DNA from: Rhizobium jaguaris
GTDB taxonomy: Bacteria; Pseudomonadota; Alphaproteobacteria; Rhizobiales; Rhizobiaceae
Length of the DNA stretch: 64,000 bases
Direction: 5' to 3'
Assembly: GCF_003627755.1 (NCBI RefSeq)
Contig: NZ_CP032694.1
Coordinates: 1,789,501 to 1,853,500 of the forward strand
A program made the translations under genes and the position numbers. Under the pieces are notes generated by a model. It made no database searches. It was not told where the DNA came from and worked only from the letters and a program-made list of their open reading frames with translations. This document shows positions 54,131 to 64,000 of this stretch, piece after piece (position 1 is the first letter of the stretch; the number at the start of each line of letters is the position of its first letter).

Positions 54131-55645
54131 ATGGGCAATCATCTGTTCGATGCGATCCGCGATGCGGCGCGCGACGACTCGGTTTTCATCGAGCTGACCG
54201 ATGGACGAACATGGACCTATCGAGAAGTCCTATCCTTTTCTGCTCGCCTGGCGGGCGCGATTGCGTCGCTTGGCGTGCAGCCAGGAGACAGAGTTGCCGT
54301 ACAGGTCGAAAAGAGTGCTGAGGCGCTGGTCCTTTACCTTGCCTGCGTTCGGTGCGGAGCTGTCTATCTTCCGCTCAACCCCGCCTATACGCTTGCAGAA
54401 CTGGAGTACTTCATTGGCGATGCCGAACCTCGGCTGGCCGTCGTCGCGCCGACGGCGAAGGAAGCCGTTTCCCCGATCGCGGCGCGTCACGGTGCGGTCG
54501 TCGAGACGTTGGACGCCGTTGGCGGTGGATCCCTGATCGCAATCGCCGACAACGAACCGAACGACTTCACCGATGTCGATCGCGATGCGGACGACCTCGC
54601 CGCGATCCTATACACGTCCGGGACCACCGGCCGTTCGAAGGGCGCCATGTTGACCCATGGCAACCTGCTCTCCAATGCGTTGACGTTGCGAGACCATTGG
54701 TGGTTCACATCGGCTGACCGGCTCATACACGCCTTGCCGATCTTTCATACTCACGGGCTCTTCGTCGCGACGAATGTGACGCTGCTCGCGGGCGCCTCGA
54801 TGTTCCTGCTTCCCAAGTTCGATCCAGATGAAATCCTCTCGTTGATGGCGCGATCGAGTGTGCTGATGGGAGTTCCGACGTTCTACACGCGCCTCTTGCA
54901 AAGCCCGCATCTCGACAGGGATGCGGTCACAAATATGCGCCTTTTCGTGTCGGGATCGGCTCCGCTGCTCGCCGAAACCCATGTCGAATTCGGCCGCCGC
55001 ACCGGTCACGCGATCCTTGAGCGCTACGGAATGACCGAAACGAACATGAACACATCGAACCCGTACGATGGCGAGCGTATCGCCGGCACCGTCGGTTTGC
55101 CGTTGCCGGGTGTGACGGTCCGTGTTGTCGACGCGGCGACGGGAAAGCCGCTGCCTCCAGAGGAGACGGGCATGATCGAAATCAAGGGGCCGAATGTCTT
55201 CAAGGGCTATTGGCGCATGCCGGAAAAGACGGCCGCAGAGTTCACCGAGGACGGGTTCTTCATCAGTGGCGACCTCGGAACGATCGATGAGCAGGGTTAC
55301 GTCTGCATCGTCGGGCGCGGCAAGGACGTCGTGATCTCCGGCGGATACAACATCTACCCGAAGGAGGTCGAACTGGAGATCGACCGGATCGAGGGCGTCG
55401 TCGAAAGCGCCGTTATCGGCGTCGCGCATCCGGACTTTGGCGAGGGCGTAACGGCGGTCGTCGTGCGCAAGCCGGGAGCATTGGTCGACGAAGCGGCGGT
55501 GCTGATGGCTCTCGGGGATCGCCTCGCACGTTACAAGCAGCCAAAGCGGGTGATGTTCGTCGAAGAACTTCCACGCAATACGATGGGAAAGGTCCAGAAA
55601 AATGTGCTGCGTGAGCAGTACGCCGGCCTATTCGTGGACAGTTGA
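54131..55645 (+). CDS. matB: Malonyl-CoA synthetase
   Basis: A 504-residue acyl-CoA synthetase of the ANL superfamily. It has the AMP-binding motif YTSGTTGRSKGAMLTHGNL, ERYGMTETNMNTSNPYDGER (the MatB-type A5 region), GDLGTIDEQGYVCIVGRGKD and the C-terminal catalytic Lys in PRNTMGKVQKN. MatB joins malonate to CoA; in rhizobia it supports malonate use. GGGGAGGAG precedes the ATG. No matA, matC or matR lies nearby, which is unlike the usual mat operon. Confidence 0.88.
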   Translation: MGNHLFDAIRDAARDDSVFIELTDGRTWTYREVLSFSARLAGAIASLGVQPGDRVAVQVEKSAEALVLYLACVRCGAVYLPLNPAYTLAELEYFIGDAEPRLAVVAPTAKEAVSPIAARHGAVVETLDAVGGGSLIAIADNEPNDFTDVDRDADDLAAILYTSGTTGRSKGAMLTHGNLLSNALTLRDHWWFTSADRLIHALPIFHTHGLFVATNVTLLAGASMFLLPKFDPDEILSLMARSSVLMGVPTFYTRLLQSPHLDRDAVTNMRLFVSGSAPLLAETHVEFGRRTGHAILERYGMTETNMNTSNPYDGERIAGTVGLPLPGVTVRVVDAATGKPLPPEETGMIEIKGPNVFKGYWRMPEKTAAEFTEDGFFISGDLGTIDEQGYVCIVGRGKDVVISGGYNIYPKEVELEIDRIEGVVESAVIGVAHPDFGEGVTAVVVRKPGALVDEAAVLMALGDRLARYKQPKRVMFVEELPRNTMGKVQKNVLREQYAGLFVDS

Positions 55646-55749
55646 CGCTTGGAGCCCCGGCCAGTTAAGGCAATGTCGTAGGCAAGGTGTTCCAGTGTAT
55701 TGGAGCGCAATCTCGGATTGCGGCCTGAAATATTTATACTTCAAAACTG

Positions 55750-55783
55750 CGATATGGCCGCATCCGAGGAGGCGGCCATATCG
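55750..55783. terminator. Hairpin between convergent matB and nrdJ
   Basis: CGATATGGCCGC (55750-55761) and GCGGCCATATCG (55772-55783) form a perfect 12-base-pair stem. On the minus strand a TTTT follows shortly after (CAGTTTTG), so it may end the nrdJ transcript and could act in both directions. Confidence 0.55.
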
Positions 55784-55853
55784 AATACTGCGTCATTTCA
55801 GCGGCTGTGCGTCACAAATGAGTGGCCGCCGCCTACAACATCTCCCGCATCGA

Positions 55854-58800
55854 TCAAGAGCACCCGCTCGTCGCACCGCAGGTGTCGCACTTCTCGCAAG
55901 TCCCATTCCGGACCATCGTGAAGTTCTGGCATTCGGTGCACATGTTGCCGGTGTAGCCCTGCATGATGGAGCGGGCGCGGCGTTCGGATTCCAGTTTCTT
56001 GGCTTCCGATTTCGCCGTTGCCGCGTCATCCGCCGCCTTGTCGGTGAAGAGGGCGGTGGAGGCTTCGGCGGTTTCGGTTGCCAGTTCCTCGGCGATCTCT
56101 TCGGCCAGCTCCTTGGCGCGTTCCTCGTAGTCGCGCTTGAAGGCGACGACTTCCGAGGTGGAGATGGCGCTGGCCGGCTCGAGCTTGCGCACGGCGTTAC
56201 CGGCAAAAGCAGTGATCGTCGCACCCGAAGAGGCCCGCGCTGGGGCTGCCGTTGCCGAACCCTTGACCTCGGCTGCCTGGCGCTCGCCCGATGTCGGCAC
56301 CAGCGTCGGCTTATAGCCGCGGGTCAGGCCCTTGGAAACGACATCCGCCTTGCCTTCCGATACGCCGCGTCCGAGCGCCGTGTTGCTGAAGTCCGAGGTG
56401 TCGACATGTGCGAGGTCGTGGCGGCCGAGATAGGAGATGGCGAGCTCACGGAACACATAGTCGAGGATCGACGTGGCGTTCTTGATCGCGTCGTTGCCGG
56501 TAACGATGCCGGCCGGCTCGAACTTGGTGAAGGTGAAGGCATCGACATACTCCTCGAGCGGCACGCCGTATTGCAGGCCGAGTGAGACGGAGATGGCGAA
56601 GTTGTTGATGAAGGCGCGCAGCGCCGAACCTTCCTTGTTCATGTCGAGGAAGATTTCGCCGAGACGGCCGTCGTCATATTCGCCGGTGCGCAGGAAGATG
56701 GTGTGTCCGCCGATCTTGGCCTTCTGGGTGTAACCCTTTCGGCGACCGGGGAGCTTTTCCTGGCTGCGGACAACCTTTTCGATGACGCGTTCTATGATCT
56801 TTTCGGTGACGGTGACGGCCTGGGCGGCAGCCGGGGCCTGCAGCAGTTCTTCCACTGCATCCTCGTTATCGTCATCGTCGATCAGCGAGGCGTTCAGCGG
56901 CTGGCTGAGCTTGGAGCCATCGCGATAGAGCGCATTCGCCTTCAGGCCGAGCTTCCAAGAGAGCATGTAGGCGTTCTTGCAATCCTCGACGGTCGCTTCG
57001 TTGGCCATGTTGATCGTTTTGGAAATGGCGCCCGAGATGAAGGGCTGGGCGGCAGCCATCATGCGGATATGGCTTTCAACCGAGAGATAGCGCTTGCCGA
57101 TCTTGCCGCAGGGATTGGCGCAATCGAAGACGGCGAGGTGCTCGTTCTTGAGGAACGGCGCGCCTTCCAGCGTCATCGCACCGCAGACATGGATGTTGGC
57201 AGCCTCGATCTCCTTCTTGGAGAAACCGAGATGGTCGAGCAGGTTGAAACTGATGTCGGTCAGCTGCTCGTCGGAAACCTTCAGCGTGCCCTTCAGGAAG
57301 TCGGCGCCGAGTGTCCACTGGTTGAAGACGAACTTGATGTCGAAGGCGCTCTTCAGCGCGGCATTGACGGCTTCCACCTTCTCGTCGGTGAAGCCCTTGG
57401 CCTTCAGCGTCGAAGGGTTGATAGCCGGCGCCTGGTTCAGGTTGCCGTGACCGACGGCATAGGCCTCGATTTCGGCAATCTGGCTTTCGGAGTAGCCGAG
57501 TGCACGCAGCGCTTCCGGAACGGCGCGGTTGATGATCTTGAAGTAGCCGCCACCGGCGAGCTTCTTGAACTTCACCAGCGCGAAGTCGGGCTCGATGCCG
57601 GTGGTGTCGCAATCCATGACGAGGCCGATCGTGCCGGTCGGGGCGATCACGGTTGCCTGGGCGTTGCGATAGCCATGCTGTTCACCGAGGCTCAAGGCCT
57701 TGTCCCAGGCCGCCTTGGCGTGGGCGACGAGATCCTGGTCCGGATTGTGGCTATGGATCAGCGCCACCGGATTGACCGACAGGCCCTCATAGCCAGAGAT
57801 CTCGCCATAGGCGGCGCGGCGGTGGTTGCGGATGACGCGCAGCATGTGCTCGCGGTTCGGCTTGAACATCGGGAAGGTCCCGAGTTCGGATGCCATTTCG
57901 GCCGAGGTCGCATAGGCAATGCCGGTCATGATCGCGGTCAGCGAGCCGGCGATGGCGCGGGCTTCGTCCGAGTCATAGGGAATGCCGGAGGACATCAGCA
58001 GGCCGCCGATGTTGGCGTAGCCGAGGCCGAGCGTGCGGTATTCATAGGAGAGTTCGGCAATGCGGCGCGACGGGAACTGCGCCATCATGACCGAGATTTC
58101 GAGGACGACGGTCCAAAGGCGGACGGCATGCTCGTAGTCGGCAATGTTGATGCGCTTGCTGGCGGCATCCTTGAAGGTCATCAGGTTCAGCGACGCAAGG
58201 TTGCAAGCCGTGTCGTCGAGGAACATATATTCCGAGCACGGGTTCGATGCACGGATCGAGCCGGCCGACGGGCTGGTGTGCCAGTCGTTCATAGTCGTGT
58301 TGAAGTGCAGGCCCGGATCGGCAGACGCCCAGGCGGCGTAGGAGATGGATTCCCAGAGGTCGCGCGCCTTCAGCGTCTTGACGACCTTGCCGTCCTTGCG
58401 GGCGGTCAGGTGCCAGTCGCCATCGCTCTCGACGGCGCGCAGGAAGTCATCCTTGATCGACACGGAATTATTGGAGTTCTGGCCGGAAACGGTGAGGTAG
58501 GCTTCCGAATCCCAATCGGTGTCATAGGTCTTGAACTCGAGGTCCTTGTAGCCCTGGCGAGCGAACTGGATGACGCGCTGGACATAGTTTTCCGGAACCT
58601 GGTCCTTCTTGGCGGCGCGGATTTCGCGCTTCAGGGCAGGGTTCTTGGCCGGGTCGAAGCAATCGTCATTGTCGCCTTCGCAATTGACGGCGGCTTTCAT
58701 GATCGCCTTCAGGTGCTTGGCGACGATCTTCGAGCCGGTGACGAGGGCGGCAACCTTCTGCTCTTCCTTGACCTTCCAGTTGATGTATTCCTCGATATCC

Positions 58801-59663
58801 GGATGGTCGATGTCGACGACGACCATCTTGGCGGCGCGGCGCGTCGTGCCGCCCGACTTGATGGCGCCGGCAGCGCGGTCGCCGATCTTCAGGAAGCTCA
58901 TCAGGCCGGAGGAACGGCCACCGCCGGAGAGCTTTTCGCCTTCGCCGCGCAGCAGCGAGAAGTTGGAGCCGGTGCCGGAACCATATTTGAAGAGACGCGC
59001 TTCACGAACCCAGAGGTCCATGATGCCGCCTTCGTTGACGAGATCGTCCTCGACCGACTGGATGAAGCAGGCATGCGGCTGCGGATGTTCATAGGCCGAC
59101 TTGGACTTGGTGATCTTGCCCGTGAAGGGGTCGACATAGAAATGGCCCTGGCCGGGGCCGTCGATGCCGTAGGCCCAGTGCATGCCGGTGTTGAACCACT
59201 GCGGCGAGTTCGGAGCGACGCGCTGCGTCGCGAGCATATAAGCAAGCTCGTCGCGGAAAGCGGAAGCGTCTTCTTCGGAGGAGAAATAGCCGCCCTTCCA
59301 GCCCCAGTAGGTCCAGGTGCCGGCGAGACGGTCGAAAACCTGGCGCGCATCGGTTTCGGAGCCGATCTGGCTTTCCTTTGGCAAATCCTTCAGGGCCGCA
59401 TCATCGGGCACGGAGCGCCACAGGAAGGAAGGAACGTCGTTTTCCTCAACCTTCTTCAGCTTGGCGGGTACGCCGGCCTTGCGGAAATACTTCTGTGCCA
59501 GAATGTCGGCGGCAACCTGCGAAAACTGCGCCGGCACGTCGATGTTTTCGAGGCGGAAGACGATCGAGCCATCGGGGTTCTTGATCTCGCTGGTCGCCTT
59601 GCGGAACTCGATCTCCGCATAGGGTGACTGGCCTGCCTTCGTAAAACGACGTTCGATGCGCAT
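55854..59663 (-). CDS. nrdJ: Vitamin B12-dependent (class II) ribonucleotide reductase
   Basis: A 1269-residue single-chain reductase that makes deoxyribonucleotides with adenosylcobalamin, with or without oxygen. Visible features: an N-terminal region ([20 protein letters not shown]), substrate-site [15 protein letters not shown], catalytic [36 protein letters not shown] and the C-terminal zinc-type tail [22 protein letters not shown]. Length is typical of alphaproteobacterial NrdJ. NrdR-like boxes lie 136-182 bases upstream. No cobalamin riboswitch was seen. Confidence 0.96.
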   Translation of the reverse strand: MRIERRFTKAGQSPYAEIEFRKATSEIKNPDGSIVFRLENIDVPAQFSQVAADILAQKYFRKAGVPAKLKKVEENDVPSFLWRSVPDDAALKDLPKESQIGSETDARQVFDRLAGTWTYWGWKGGYFSSEEDASAFRDELAYMLATQRVAPNSPQWFNTGMHWAYGIDGPGQGHFYVDPFTGKITKSKSAYEHPQPHACFIQSVEDDLVNEGGIMDLWVREARLFKYGSGTGSNFSLLRGEGEKLSGGGRSSGLMSFLKIGDRAAGAIKSGGTTRRAAKMVVVDIDHPDIEEYINWKVKEEQKVAALVTGSKIVAKHLKAIMKAAVNCEGDNDDCFDPAKNPALKREIRAAKKDQVPENYVQRVIQFARQGYKDLEFKTYDTDWDSEAYLTVSGQNSNNSVSIKDDFLRAVESDGDWHLTARKDGKVVKTLKARDLWESISYAAWASADPGLHFNTTMNDWHTSPSAGSIRASNPCSEYMFLDDTACNLASLNLMTFKDAASKRINIADYEHAVRLWTVVLEISVMMAQFPSRRIAELSYEYRTLGLGYANIGGLLMSSGIPYDSDEARAIAGSLTAIMTGIAYATSAEMASELGTFPMFKPNREHMLRVIRNHRRAAYGEISGYEGLSVNPVALIHSHNPDQDLVAHAKAAWDKALSLGEQHGYRNAQATVIAPTGTIGLVMDCDTTGIEPDFALVKFKKLAGGGYFKIINRAVPEALRALGYSESQIAEIEAYAVGHGNLNQAPAINPSTLKAKGFTDEKVEAVNAALKSAFDIKFVFNQWTLGADFLKGTLKVSDEQLTDISFNLLDHLGFSKKEIEAANIHVCGAMTLEGAPFLKNEHLAVFDCANPCGKIGKRYLSVESHIRMMAAAQPFISGAISKTINMANEATVEDCKNAYMLSWKLGLKANALYRDGSKLSQPLNASLIDDDDNEDAVEELLQAPAAAQAVTVTEKIIERVIEKVVRSQEKLPGRRKGYTQKAKIGGHTIFLRTGEYDDGRLGEIFLDMNKEGSALRAFINNFAISVSLGLQYGVPLEEYVDAFTFTKFEPAGIVTGNDAIKNATSILDYVFRELAISYLGRHDLAHVDTSDFSNTALGRGVSEGKADVVSKGLTRGYKPTLVPTSGERQAAEVKGSATAAPARASSGATITAFAGNAVRKLEPASAISTSEVVAFKRDYEERAKELAEEIAEELATETAEASTALFTDKAADDAATAKSEAKKLESERRARSIMQGYTGNMCTECQNFTMVRNGTCEKCDTCGATSGCS

Positions 59664-59798
59664 GGTCCCATAACCTCATTCGTTAAAGCGCGCCTGCCTC
59701 GTAACAGGACGCAAAAATCCTTGTCCGGCCTCGCGATTTCAAACGCGCAGCCAGTGTTCACTCTGTCCTCTGACAGGAGGTGTCATCCGGAGATGTCT

Positions 59799-59845
59799 TT
59801 CCTGTATCTTGTGGTGATGGTGGCTGTAAACACTAAATATAGTAT
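59799..59845 (-). promoter_or_regulatory. Tandem NrdR boxes upstream of nrdJ
   Basis: ACACTAAATATAGTAT (59830-59845) fits the NrdR consensus acaCwAtATaTwGtgt. TTCCTGTATCTTGTGG (59799-59814) is a weaker match. Their centres are 31 bases apart, the three-turn spacing usual for NrdR pairs. NrdR represses ribonucleotide reductase genes when dATP is high. Confidence 0.68.
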
Positions 59846-60073
59846 TAACAGCTTATTGCCGCCAGTCCCCGCATGTCTTTTTTGGCAGCATCGACATCGG
59901 CAAAAAAACCCTCACGGCGCCACCAGTCATGGTGCATCGCCCTGAATACAAATCCGATTTCGAGTTAAGGACCAGCCCCCGTTATTCCGTCCGGTCCAGT
60001 CGCCGCCGCAACGTCAGTCATTAACTTTGAAAGACCCGATTCCGTCAAGGGGTGGTTTGCGACGGATTTTTAA

Positions 60074-60089
60074 CCACAATATCTTGTGG
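60074..60089. promoter_or_regulatory. NrdR-like box
   Basis: CCACAATATCTTGTGG has perfect six-base arms (CCACAA/TTGTGG) and fits the NrdR consensus. It has no partner at the usual 31-base spacing, so a role in nrdJ control is less certain. Confidence 0.5.
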
Positions 60090-60325
60090 GCTTGCCTGTG
60101 GAAATTGGGGAAACGCCAGGAGGTCAGAAGATTCAAGCGCTTGGCGGAAATTGTTCGCTCTTCGCGCGACCGCCGGCGGGCCGAATACTAACGCAGACGA
60201 GAATAAACACGACAATATTGTGGCAGTGACCGCCAGGCCATTGGCAGAGGGGCAAAAGCATGCAGCAACCCCTTATGATTCGCGCGGAAGGCCTTGAATC
60301 CCACGTAATCCTGGTATCTCGACAA

Positions 60326-60341
60326 CTACTAAATATAGTAG
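60326..60341. promoter_or_regulatory. NrdR-like box distal to nrdJ
   Basis: CTACTAAATATAGTAG has perfect six-base arms and shares the core CTAAATATAG with the box at 59830. It lies near the gpt 3' end, about 660 bases from the nrdJ start. Function is uncertain. Confidence 0.4.
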
Positions 60342-60433
60342 GCGCCGAAGCGCCCACCTCTATTGCTGATGCCTCTGTCCACTTTCGGCACACCACACAG
60401 AATCACTACTGATTCGCGTGAGTCCTATGAGGG

Positions 60434-60931
60434 TCAGCCGCGATGACCCTTGGCGATCGGCTCCTGATAGGTGAAACCCATGTCCCAGGGGAAATAGATC
60501 CAGGTGTCCTGGCTGACCTCGGTGATGAAGGTGTCGATGGTCGGCACGCCCTTCGGCTTGGCGTATAGGCACGCGAAATGCGCCTTAGGCAGCATGGTGC
60601 GCACTTCAGCGGCAGTCTTGCCGGTATCCGTCAGGTCATCGACGACAAGCACACCTTCGCCGCCATCGGCCGTCAATTCCGGCGTGATGCCTTTGAGCAG
60701 GTTCATTTTGCCCTGGCTGGCATAGTCGTGGTAGGAGGCGATGCAGACAGTATCGATCATGCGGATGTTGAGTTCGCGCGAGATGATGGCGGCGGGCACC
60801 AAGCCGCCGCGGGTGATGCAAACGATCGCCTTGAAATCTCGATTGAGGCCGGCGAGCCGCCAGGCAAGTGCGCGGGCATCGCGATGGAACTGATCCCAGG
60901 ATACGGGAAAGGCTTTATCGGGCAGGGACAT
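60434..60931 (-). CDS. gpt: Xanthine phosphoribosyltransferase
   Basis: A 165-residue purine salvage enzyme that converts xanthine and guanine to XMP and GMP using PRPP. It has the PRPP-binding motif [17 protein letters not shown], the N-terminal [16 protein letters not shown] and [17 protein letters not shown], all typical of Gpt. The C-terminal [12 protein letters not shown] matches the family. It is on the same strand as the universal stress gene upstream; the 293-base gap shows nothing else. Confidence 0.93.
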   Translation of the reverse strand: MSLPDKAFPVSWDQFHRDARALAWRLAGLNRDFKAIVCITRGGLVPAAIISRELNIRMIDTVCIASYHDYASQGKMNLLKGITPELTADGGEGVLVVDDLTDTGKTAAEVRTMLPKAHFACLYAKPKGVPTIDTFITEVSQDTWIYFPWDMGFTYQEPIAKGHRG

Positions 60932-61224
60932 GGCTCAGAGGCTCCGGGAAGCAGAAGATAACGACGCACCGGCGCTGCCGGCGACCCTGAGCAGACCCCG
61001 CGACGGGCGCGGACCATGGACCAAATCCTGAAACGCAATTCGCTGGCTTTCCGACCGACCATGATCTTGTCCAAAAACGCCTTGGACCTTTTGGGATCAC
61101 GCTCCACGTACCATGCGAATGGTTCCCTGGCGGGAATTCTCTCATCGGTCGCTGCTTTCTGCTGGATTTGCGGTCAAAAGGCAAGAGCCGCCGCTGCCCA
61201 GCCTATCCAGCAGGGCGACGCAGG

Positions 61225-62067
61225 TCAGCGTGCCAGCAGCGTCATGGCCGTCATCGATTGCAATAACGTCCGTGTCGTGCCGCCGAAGATCAACTGCCAA
61301 AGCCAGGAATGTGTATAGGCACCCATGACAAGCAGATCGATGCTGTCGTCGGCTAGGCGATTTTCGATGACCTGCGATGGTGTCCTGCCGCCGCACATCG
61401 CCGTCTCCTGTCTGGCGCGAACGCCATGGCGGACGAGCGTCGCGGTAATCTCCGCGCCGGTCTCCGTCGGCGAATGCGTCGAACTATCGGCCGTATCGAC
61501 TGAAAAAACCTCCACGGAATCGGCAGTCTTCAGGAATGGCAGAGCATCGAAGGTAGCGCGGGCAGCTTCCTTCGAGCCGTTCCAGGCGATCAATACACGA
61601 CGGATCGGCTTCGGCTCCTTAAAGATATAGGGAATGAGCAGGACTGGACGGCCGCTCTCGAACAGGAAGCTTTCGACATCGACTTGCGAGTCGGAAGACT
61701 TGGACGGATCAGGCTGCACGGCGATCAGCAGGTCGGCGCTGCGGGCGATTTCCATCAGCGGCTGCGAGCCATAGCCGATGGTACTGGAGACGCCGCGCCA
61801 TTCATAGGCGATGCTCTCGCGCTCCATTTTCGTGCGGAATAGCCGCTCGATATCGACGGCCTGTTTGTGCGCCATGTCCTGCAGAGCCTGCACGGCGACC
61901 GGATCGGGGATTTCCATCGGCGCCACCAGCGGCACAGCCGAGACGATTTCCGCATGCAGACCTACGATACGAGCGTCGTGCTCCTTCGCGAAGGCGGCGG
62001 CGAAGTCGACCGCCACGCGCGTATTGTCGGGGATATCGAGAATGACCAGGATGGTTTTATAGGGCAT
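61225..62067 (-). CDS. Tandem universal stress protein (UspA family)
   Basis: A 280-residue protein from the ATG at 62067 (GGGAGAT upstream). It has two UspA domains: the first starts MPYKTILVILDIPDN, the second has RRVLIAWNGSKEAARATFDA. The second ends with the ATP-binding pattern LLVMGAYTHSWLWQLIFGG and TRTLLQ. Such proteins are cytoplasmic, dimeric and stress-induced. An earlier in-frame start adds 13 residues with no family support. Confidence 0.9.
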   Translation of the reverse strand: MPYKTILVILDIPDNTRVAVDFAAAFAKEHDARIVGLHAEIVSAVPLVAPMEIPDPVAVQALQDMAHKQAVDIERLFRTKMERESIAYEWRGVSSTIGYGSQPLMEIARSADLLIAVQPDPSKSSDSQVDVESFLFESGRPVLLIPYIFKEPKPIRRVLIAWNGSKEAARATFDALPFLKTADSVEVFSVDTADSSTHSPTETGAEITATLVRHGVRARQETAMCGGRTPSQVIENRLADDSIDLLVMGAYTHSWLWQLIFGGTTRTLLQSMTAMTLLAR

Positions 62068-62183
62068 GACATGATCTCCCGTGCGGAAGGGTCCACATTG
62101 CCTCATTATATCAGTGTTCCGCTTGATAATAATGCACCGAGATGACAGCGGTTCCCTGACGAATTAAATCCACTCGTTGAACG

Positions 62184-62957
62184 TCATGCTTCAGCGGACT
62201 GATTTCCCTTGGCTTTCGCCTGCCTGATGGTTTCGATCATGGCGCGCACTTCGGCTGCGACAGTTTCAACCAGCTCGGCGGAACGGCCCCTCACGACGAT
62301 CTCGGTCGAGAAGAATTGACCGACATAACGCGGGTAGGAGCCGATGCTGGTGTCAGGATGCGCCTTCTGGATGAGGCCAAGCGGAGAGCCGATCTCGCCT
62401 TCGCCGTAAGGGCAGGAAATTGCTTCCGAAAGCATGCGGGTGCCCGAGCGCAGGGTCGGTATGACATTGTCGAGCATCGCCTGGAAAACCTGCGGCACAC
62501 CGGCCATGACATAGACGTTGCCGATGTTGAAGCCAGGGGCCGTCGAGACCGGATTAGCAATGTGCTTGGAGCCGACCGGCATGCGGGCCATGCGTTGGCG
62601 GGCCTCGGTGAACTCCATCTCGCGCCGGGCATACATTTCGCCCATCAACCGCATCGCTTCCGCATCGTGCTCGCAGGGCACGCCGAAAGCCTTGGCGATG
62701 GCATCGGCGGTAATGTCGTCATGGGTCGGGCCGATGCCGCCTGACGTGAAGACATAATCATATTGGCCGCGCAAGGCGCTCAACGCCGACACAATGGCAT
62801 CCTCGTCGTCGGCAACGATGCGAACTTCCTTCAGGTCGATGCCGGCCAGCAGCAGCACATCGGCAAGGTGGCCGATATTCTTGTCCTTCGTCCGGCCGGA
62901 GAGCAGTTCGTCGCCGATGGCCAGCATGGCGGCGGTGACAATGGTTTCATTGGTCAT
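62184..62957 (-). CDS. CinA N-terminal/MoaB-type molybdopterin-binding domain protein
   Basis: A 257-residue protein from the ATG at 62957. It has the CinA-N pattern: AAMLAIGDELLSGRTKDKNI, GIDLKEVRIVADDEDAI, VFTSGGIGPTHDDITADAIA, MPVGSKHIANPVSTAPGFNI and VYVMAGVPQVFQAML. It lacks the C-terminal nicotinamide-nucleotide amidase domain. Such standalone proteins may be NMN/ADP-ribose pyrophosphatases or have another role. It lies on the same strand as the stress protein gene, with 116 bases between them. Confidence 0.85.
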   Translation of the reverse strand: MTNETIVTAAMLAIGDELLSGRTKDKNIGHLADVLLLAGIDLKEVRIVADDEDAIVSALSALRGQYDYVFTSGGIGPTHDDITADAIAKAFGVPCEHDAEAMRLMGEMYARREMEFTEARQRMARMPVGSKHIANPVSTAPGFNIGNVYVMAGVPQVFQAMLDNVIPTLRSGTRMLSEAISCPYGEGEIGSPLGLIQKAHPDTSIGSYPRYVGQFFSTEIVVRGRSAELVETVAAEVRAMIETIRQAKAKGNQSAEA

Positions 62958-63200
62958 GGAAATATCCGTGGAATTGCGCAGTTGCGCGTTCGAAAAAACG
63001 TCAGAAATAGGTAGCGCCGTTTGCGACGAATGCAAACTGCCGTTTTCGTTTCACAAGCGGCAGTCAAAAAAAGCAACTGCAAGTGAATTTTCGTCTACAT
63101 CGGGTGAACAGTGCGTTCCAGTCGCGCGGGGCTGCGCCTTCCTTTTCCCGCTGATACAAATCACGTCGAAATTCAACACGTCCAACAACGGGAGACGTTT

Positions 63201-63800
63201 ATGGCTAAGGTTCTGGTTCTCTATTATTCTTCCTATGGTCACATCGAGAAGATGGCCTATGCCGTCGCTGAAGGCGCAAAATCGACCGGCGCCGAGGTGA
63301 CCGTCAAGCGCGTACCGGAACTGGTGCCGGAAGAGGTCGCCAAGGCTTCCTACTTCAAGCTGAATCAGGAAGCACCGATCGCATCGCCGGAAGAATTGGC
63401 CGACTACGACGCCATCATCGTCGGCTCCGGCACGCGCTTCGGCACGGTTACGTCGCAGATGCGCAATTTCTGGGATCAGACCGGCGGCCTGTGGTTCGGC
63501 GGCAAGCTCGTCGGCAAGGTCGGCTCGGTCTTTACCTCCTCGGCTACCCAGCATGGCGGCCAGGAGTCGACCATACTCGGCTTCATTCCGACCCTGCTGC
63601 ACCACGGCATGGCCGTCGTCGGCCTTCCCTATGCTTTCCAAGGCCAGATGGGCACAGAAGAAGTCAAGGGTGGCTCGCCTTACGGCGCTTCCACGATCAC
63701 CAATGGCGACGGCTCGCGCCAGCCTTCGGAAATCGAACTGGAAGCTGCAAAATACCAGGGCGCTCACGTCGCCAAGATCGCGGCCAAACTCGTCGCCTAA
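63201..63800 (+). CDS. wrbA: NAD(P)H:quinone oxidoreductase WrbA
   Basis: A 199-residue flavodoxin-like tetrameric quinone reductase with FMN. It has the FMN-phosphate loop [48 protein letters not shown] and PYAFQGQMG. It reduces quinones by two electrons and so limits oxidative stress. The ATG follows GGGAGACG. A terminator follows 24 bases after the stop. Confidence 0.95.
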   Translation: MAKVLVLYYSSYGHIEKMAYAVAEGAKSTGAEVTVKRVPELVPEEVAKASYFKLNQEAPIASPEELADYDAIIVGSGTRFGTVTSQMRNFWDQTGGLWFGGKLVGKVGSVFTSSATQHGGQESTILGFIPTLLHHGMAVVGLPYAFQGQMGTEEVKGGSPYGASTITNGDGSRQPSEIELEAAKYQGAHVAKIAAKLVA

Positions 63801-63824
63801 TTCGAATTCGCATATCAATTGAAG

Positions 63825-63853
63825 AAAGGCGCGGCGAAAGCTGCGCCTTTTTG
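63825..63853 (+). terminator. Intrinsic terminator after wrbA
   Basis: AAAGGCGCGGC (63825-63835) pairs with GCTGCGCCTTT (63840-63850), with one G-T pair and a GAAA tetraloop, followed by TT. It is a good Rho-independent terminator. Confidence 0.88.
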
Positions 63854-63986
63854 TATGCCGCAGTTTTTCATCCTTGCGATGTGCAAGGGCGGCAAAAGGC
63901 GATGACAGCGATGTGATCGCTATTTAAGGTAGAATTCATAGTCTGTTCATCAATGCGGGTTCAATGAGGGGCTGCAAATCTTAGAA

Positions 63987-64000
63987 TTGGAGCTGTCATG
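63987..64000 (+). promoter_or_regulatory. Possible ribosome binding site and start codon of a truncated gene
   Basis: TTGGAG at 63987-63992 and ATG at 63998-64000, five bases apart, end the window. A plus-strand gene may begin here, but only the start codon is visible. Confidence 0.35.

Larger units (their letters stand above)
59664..60433. other. Long gene-free region upstream of nrdJ
   Basis: These 770 bases between the gpt stop and the nrdJ start hold no ORF that I can support. They carry several NrdR-like palindromes (59799-59845, 60074-60089, 60326-60341) and a shorter ACAATATTGT dyad at 60212-60221. A cobalamin riboswitch was looked for and not found. Confidence 0.5.

Noticed and set aside
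56703..59627. A 974-codon open frame on the plus strand across nrdJ
   Set aside because: It is antisense to the ribonucleotide reductase, has no ribosome binding site or family motif, and is explained by high GC and codon bias of the real gene.
59664..59860. Cobalamin riboswitch upstream of the B12-dependent reductase
   Set aside because: I looked on the minus strand for the B12 box and the conserved core and saw neither; the NrdR pair explains regulation better.
60212..60221. ACAATATTGT as a further NrdR box
   Set aside because: The palindrome is two bases shorter in the core than the NrdR consensus, so it was not listed as a site.
60932..61224. Small RNA or short gene between gpt and the stress protein gene
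   Set aside because: No stable hairpin with a T-run, no tRNA-like fold and no supported ORF was found by eye.
1..64000. CRISPR arrays, tRNA or rRNA genes
   Set aside because: No regularly spaced direct repeats and no tRNA or rRNA signature were seen on either strand.

Overview
The window reads as chromosome of an alphaproteobacterium of the order Rhizobiales, most likely a Rhizobium species. Reasons: high GC; the secY-adk-rpsM-rpsK-rpoA-rplQ block with a 336-residue alpha subunit; a MatB-type malonyl-CoA synthetase; a single-chain cobalamin-dependent ribonucleotide reductase; and intergenic mosaic palindromes of the CCTTCTCCCC...GGGGAGAAGG type common in rhizobia. No rRNA, tRNA or CRISPR array was seen.

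Layout. 1-4.8 kb: end of the ribosomal protein/secretion/RNA polymerase superoperon, closed by a strong terminator. 4.9-13 kb: a DUF2809 membrane protein, a MarR-led four-gene efflux operon (marR, FUSC pump, DUF1656, HlyD), the msrPQ methionine sulfoxide repair pair and divergent ilvD. 13-16 kb and 21.7-23.2 kb: two apparently identical IS4-family copies and one ISAs1-family copy, all inserted in rhizobial palindromic repeats. Between them lie an LprI-like protein, a Do-family protease overlapping rarA, several small proteins and a DapA-family protein that lacks the Schiff-base lysine. 23.4-26.9 kb: a ketopantoate reductase-like gene and a large SARP/TPR-type regulator followed by a 72-residue protein.

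27.1-31.4 kb holds the most interesting locus: four tightly coupled genes for a four-TM coiled-coil protein, a membrane-anchored VWA-like periplasmic protein, a MotA/TolQ/ExbB-like membrane protein with a long cytoplasmic coiled-coil tail, and a MotB/OmpA-like partner with a glutamate in its single TM helix. It looks like an ion-driven envelope complex related in architecture to ZorAB, but without Zorya effectors. I do not recognise it as a described system. An ABC-F ATPase converges on it.

33-51 kb is accessory in character. It holds an IS91-like element with its own tyrosine recombinase, a TetR/SDR divergent pair, a Zn/Cd/Pb P-type ATPase with its MerR regulator, a chromate transporter, and a copper-oxidation cluster (small membrane protein, Cys-rich secreted protein, multicopper oxidase, Met-rich EF-hand protein) preceded by an FNR/FixK-type box. 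An adenosine-specific kinase and several exported proteins follow. 51-64 kb: a second membrane-bound TolB/TPR regulator, a DUF2721 protein, matB, nrdJ with NrdR-type boxes upstream, gpt, a tandem universal stress protein, a CinA-N/MoaB-type protein and wrbA.
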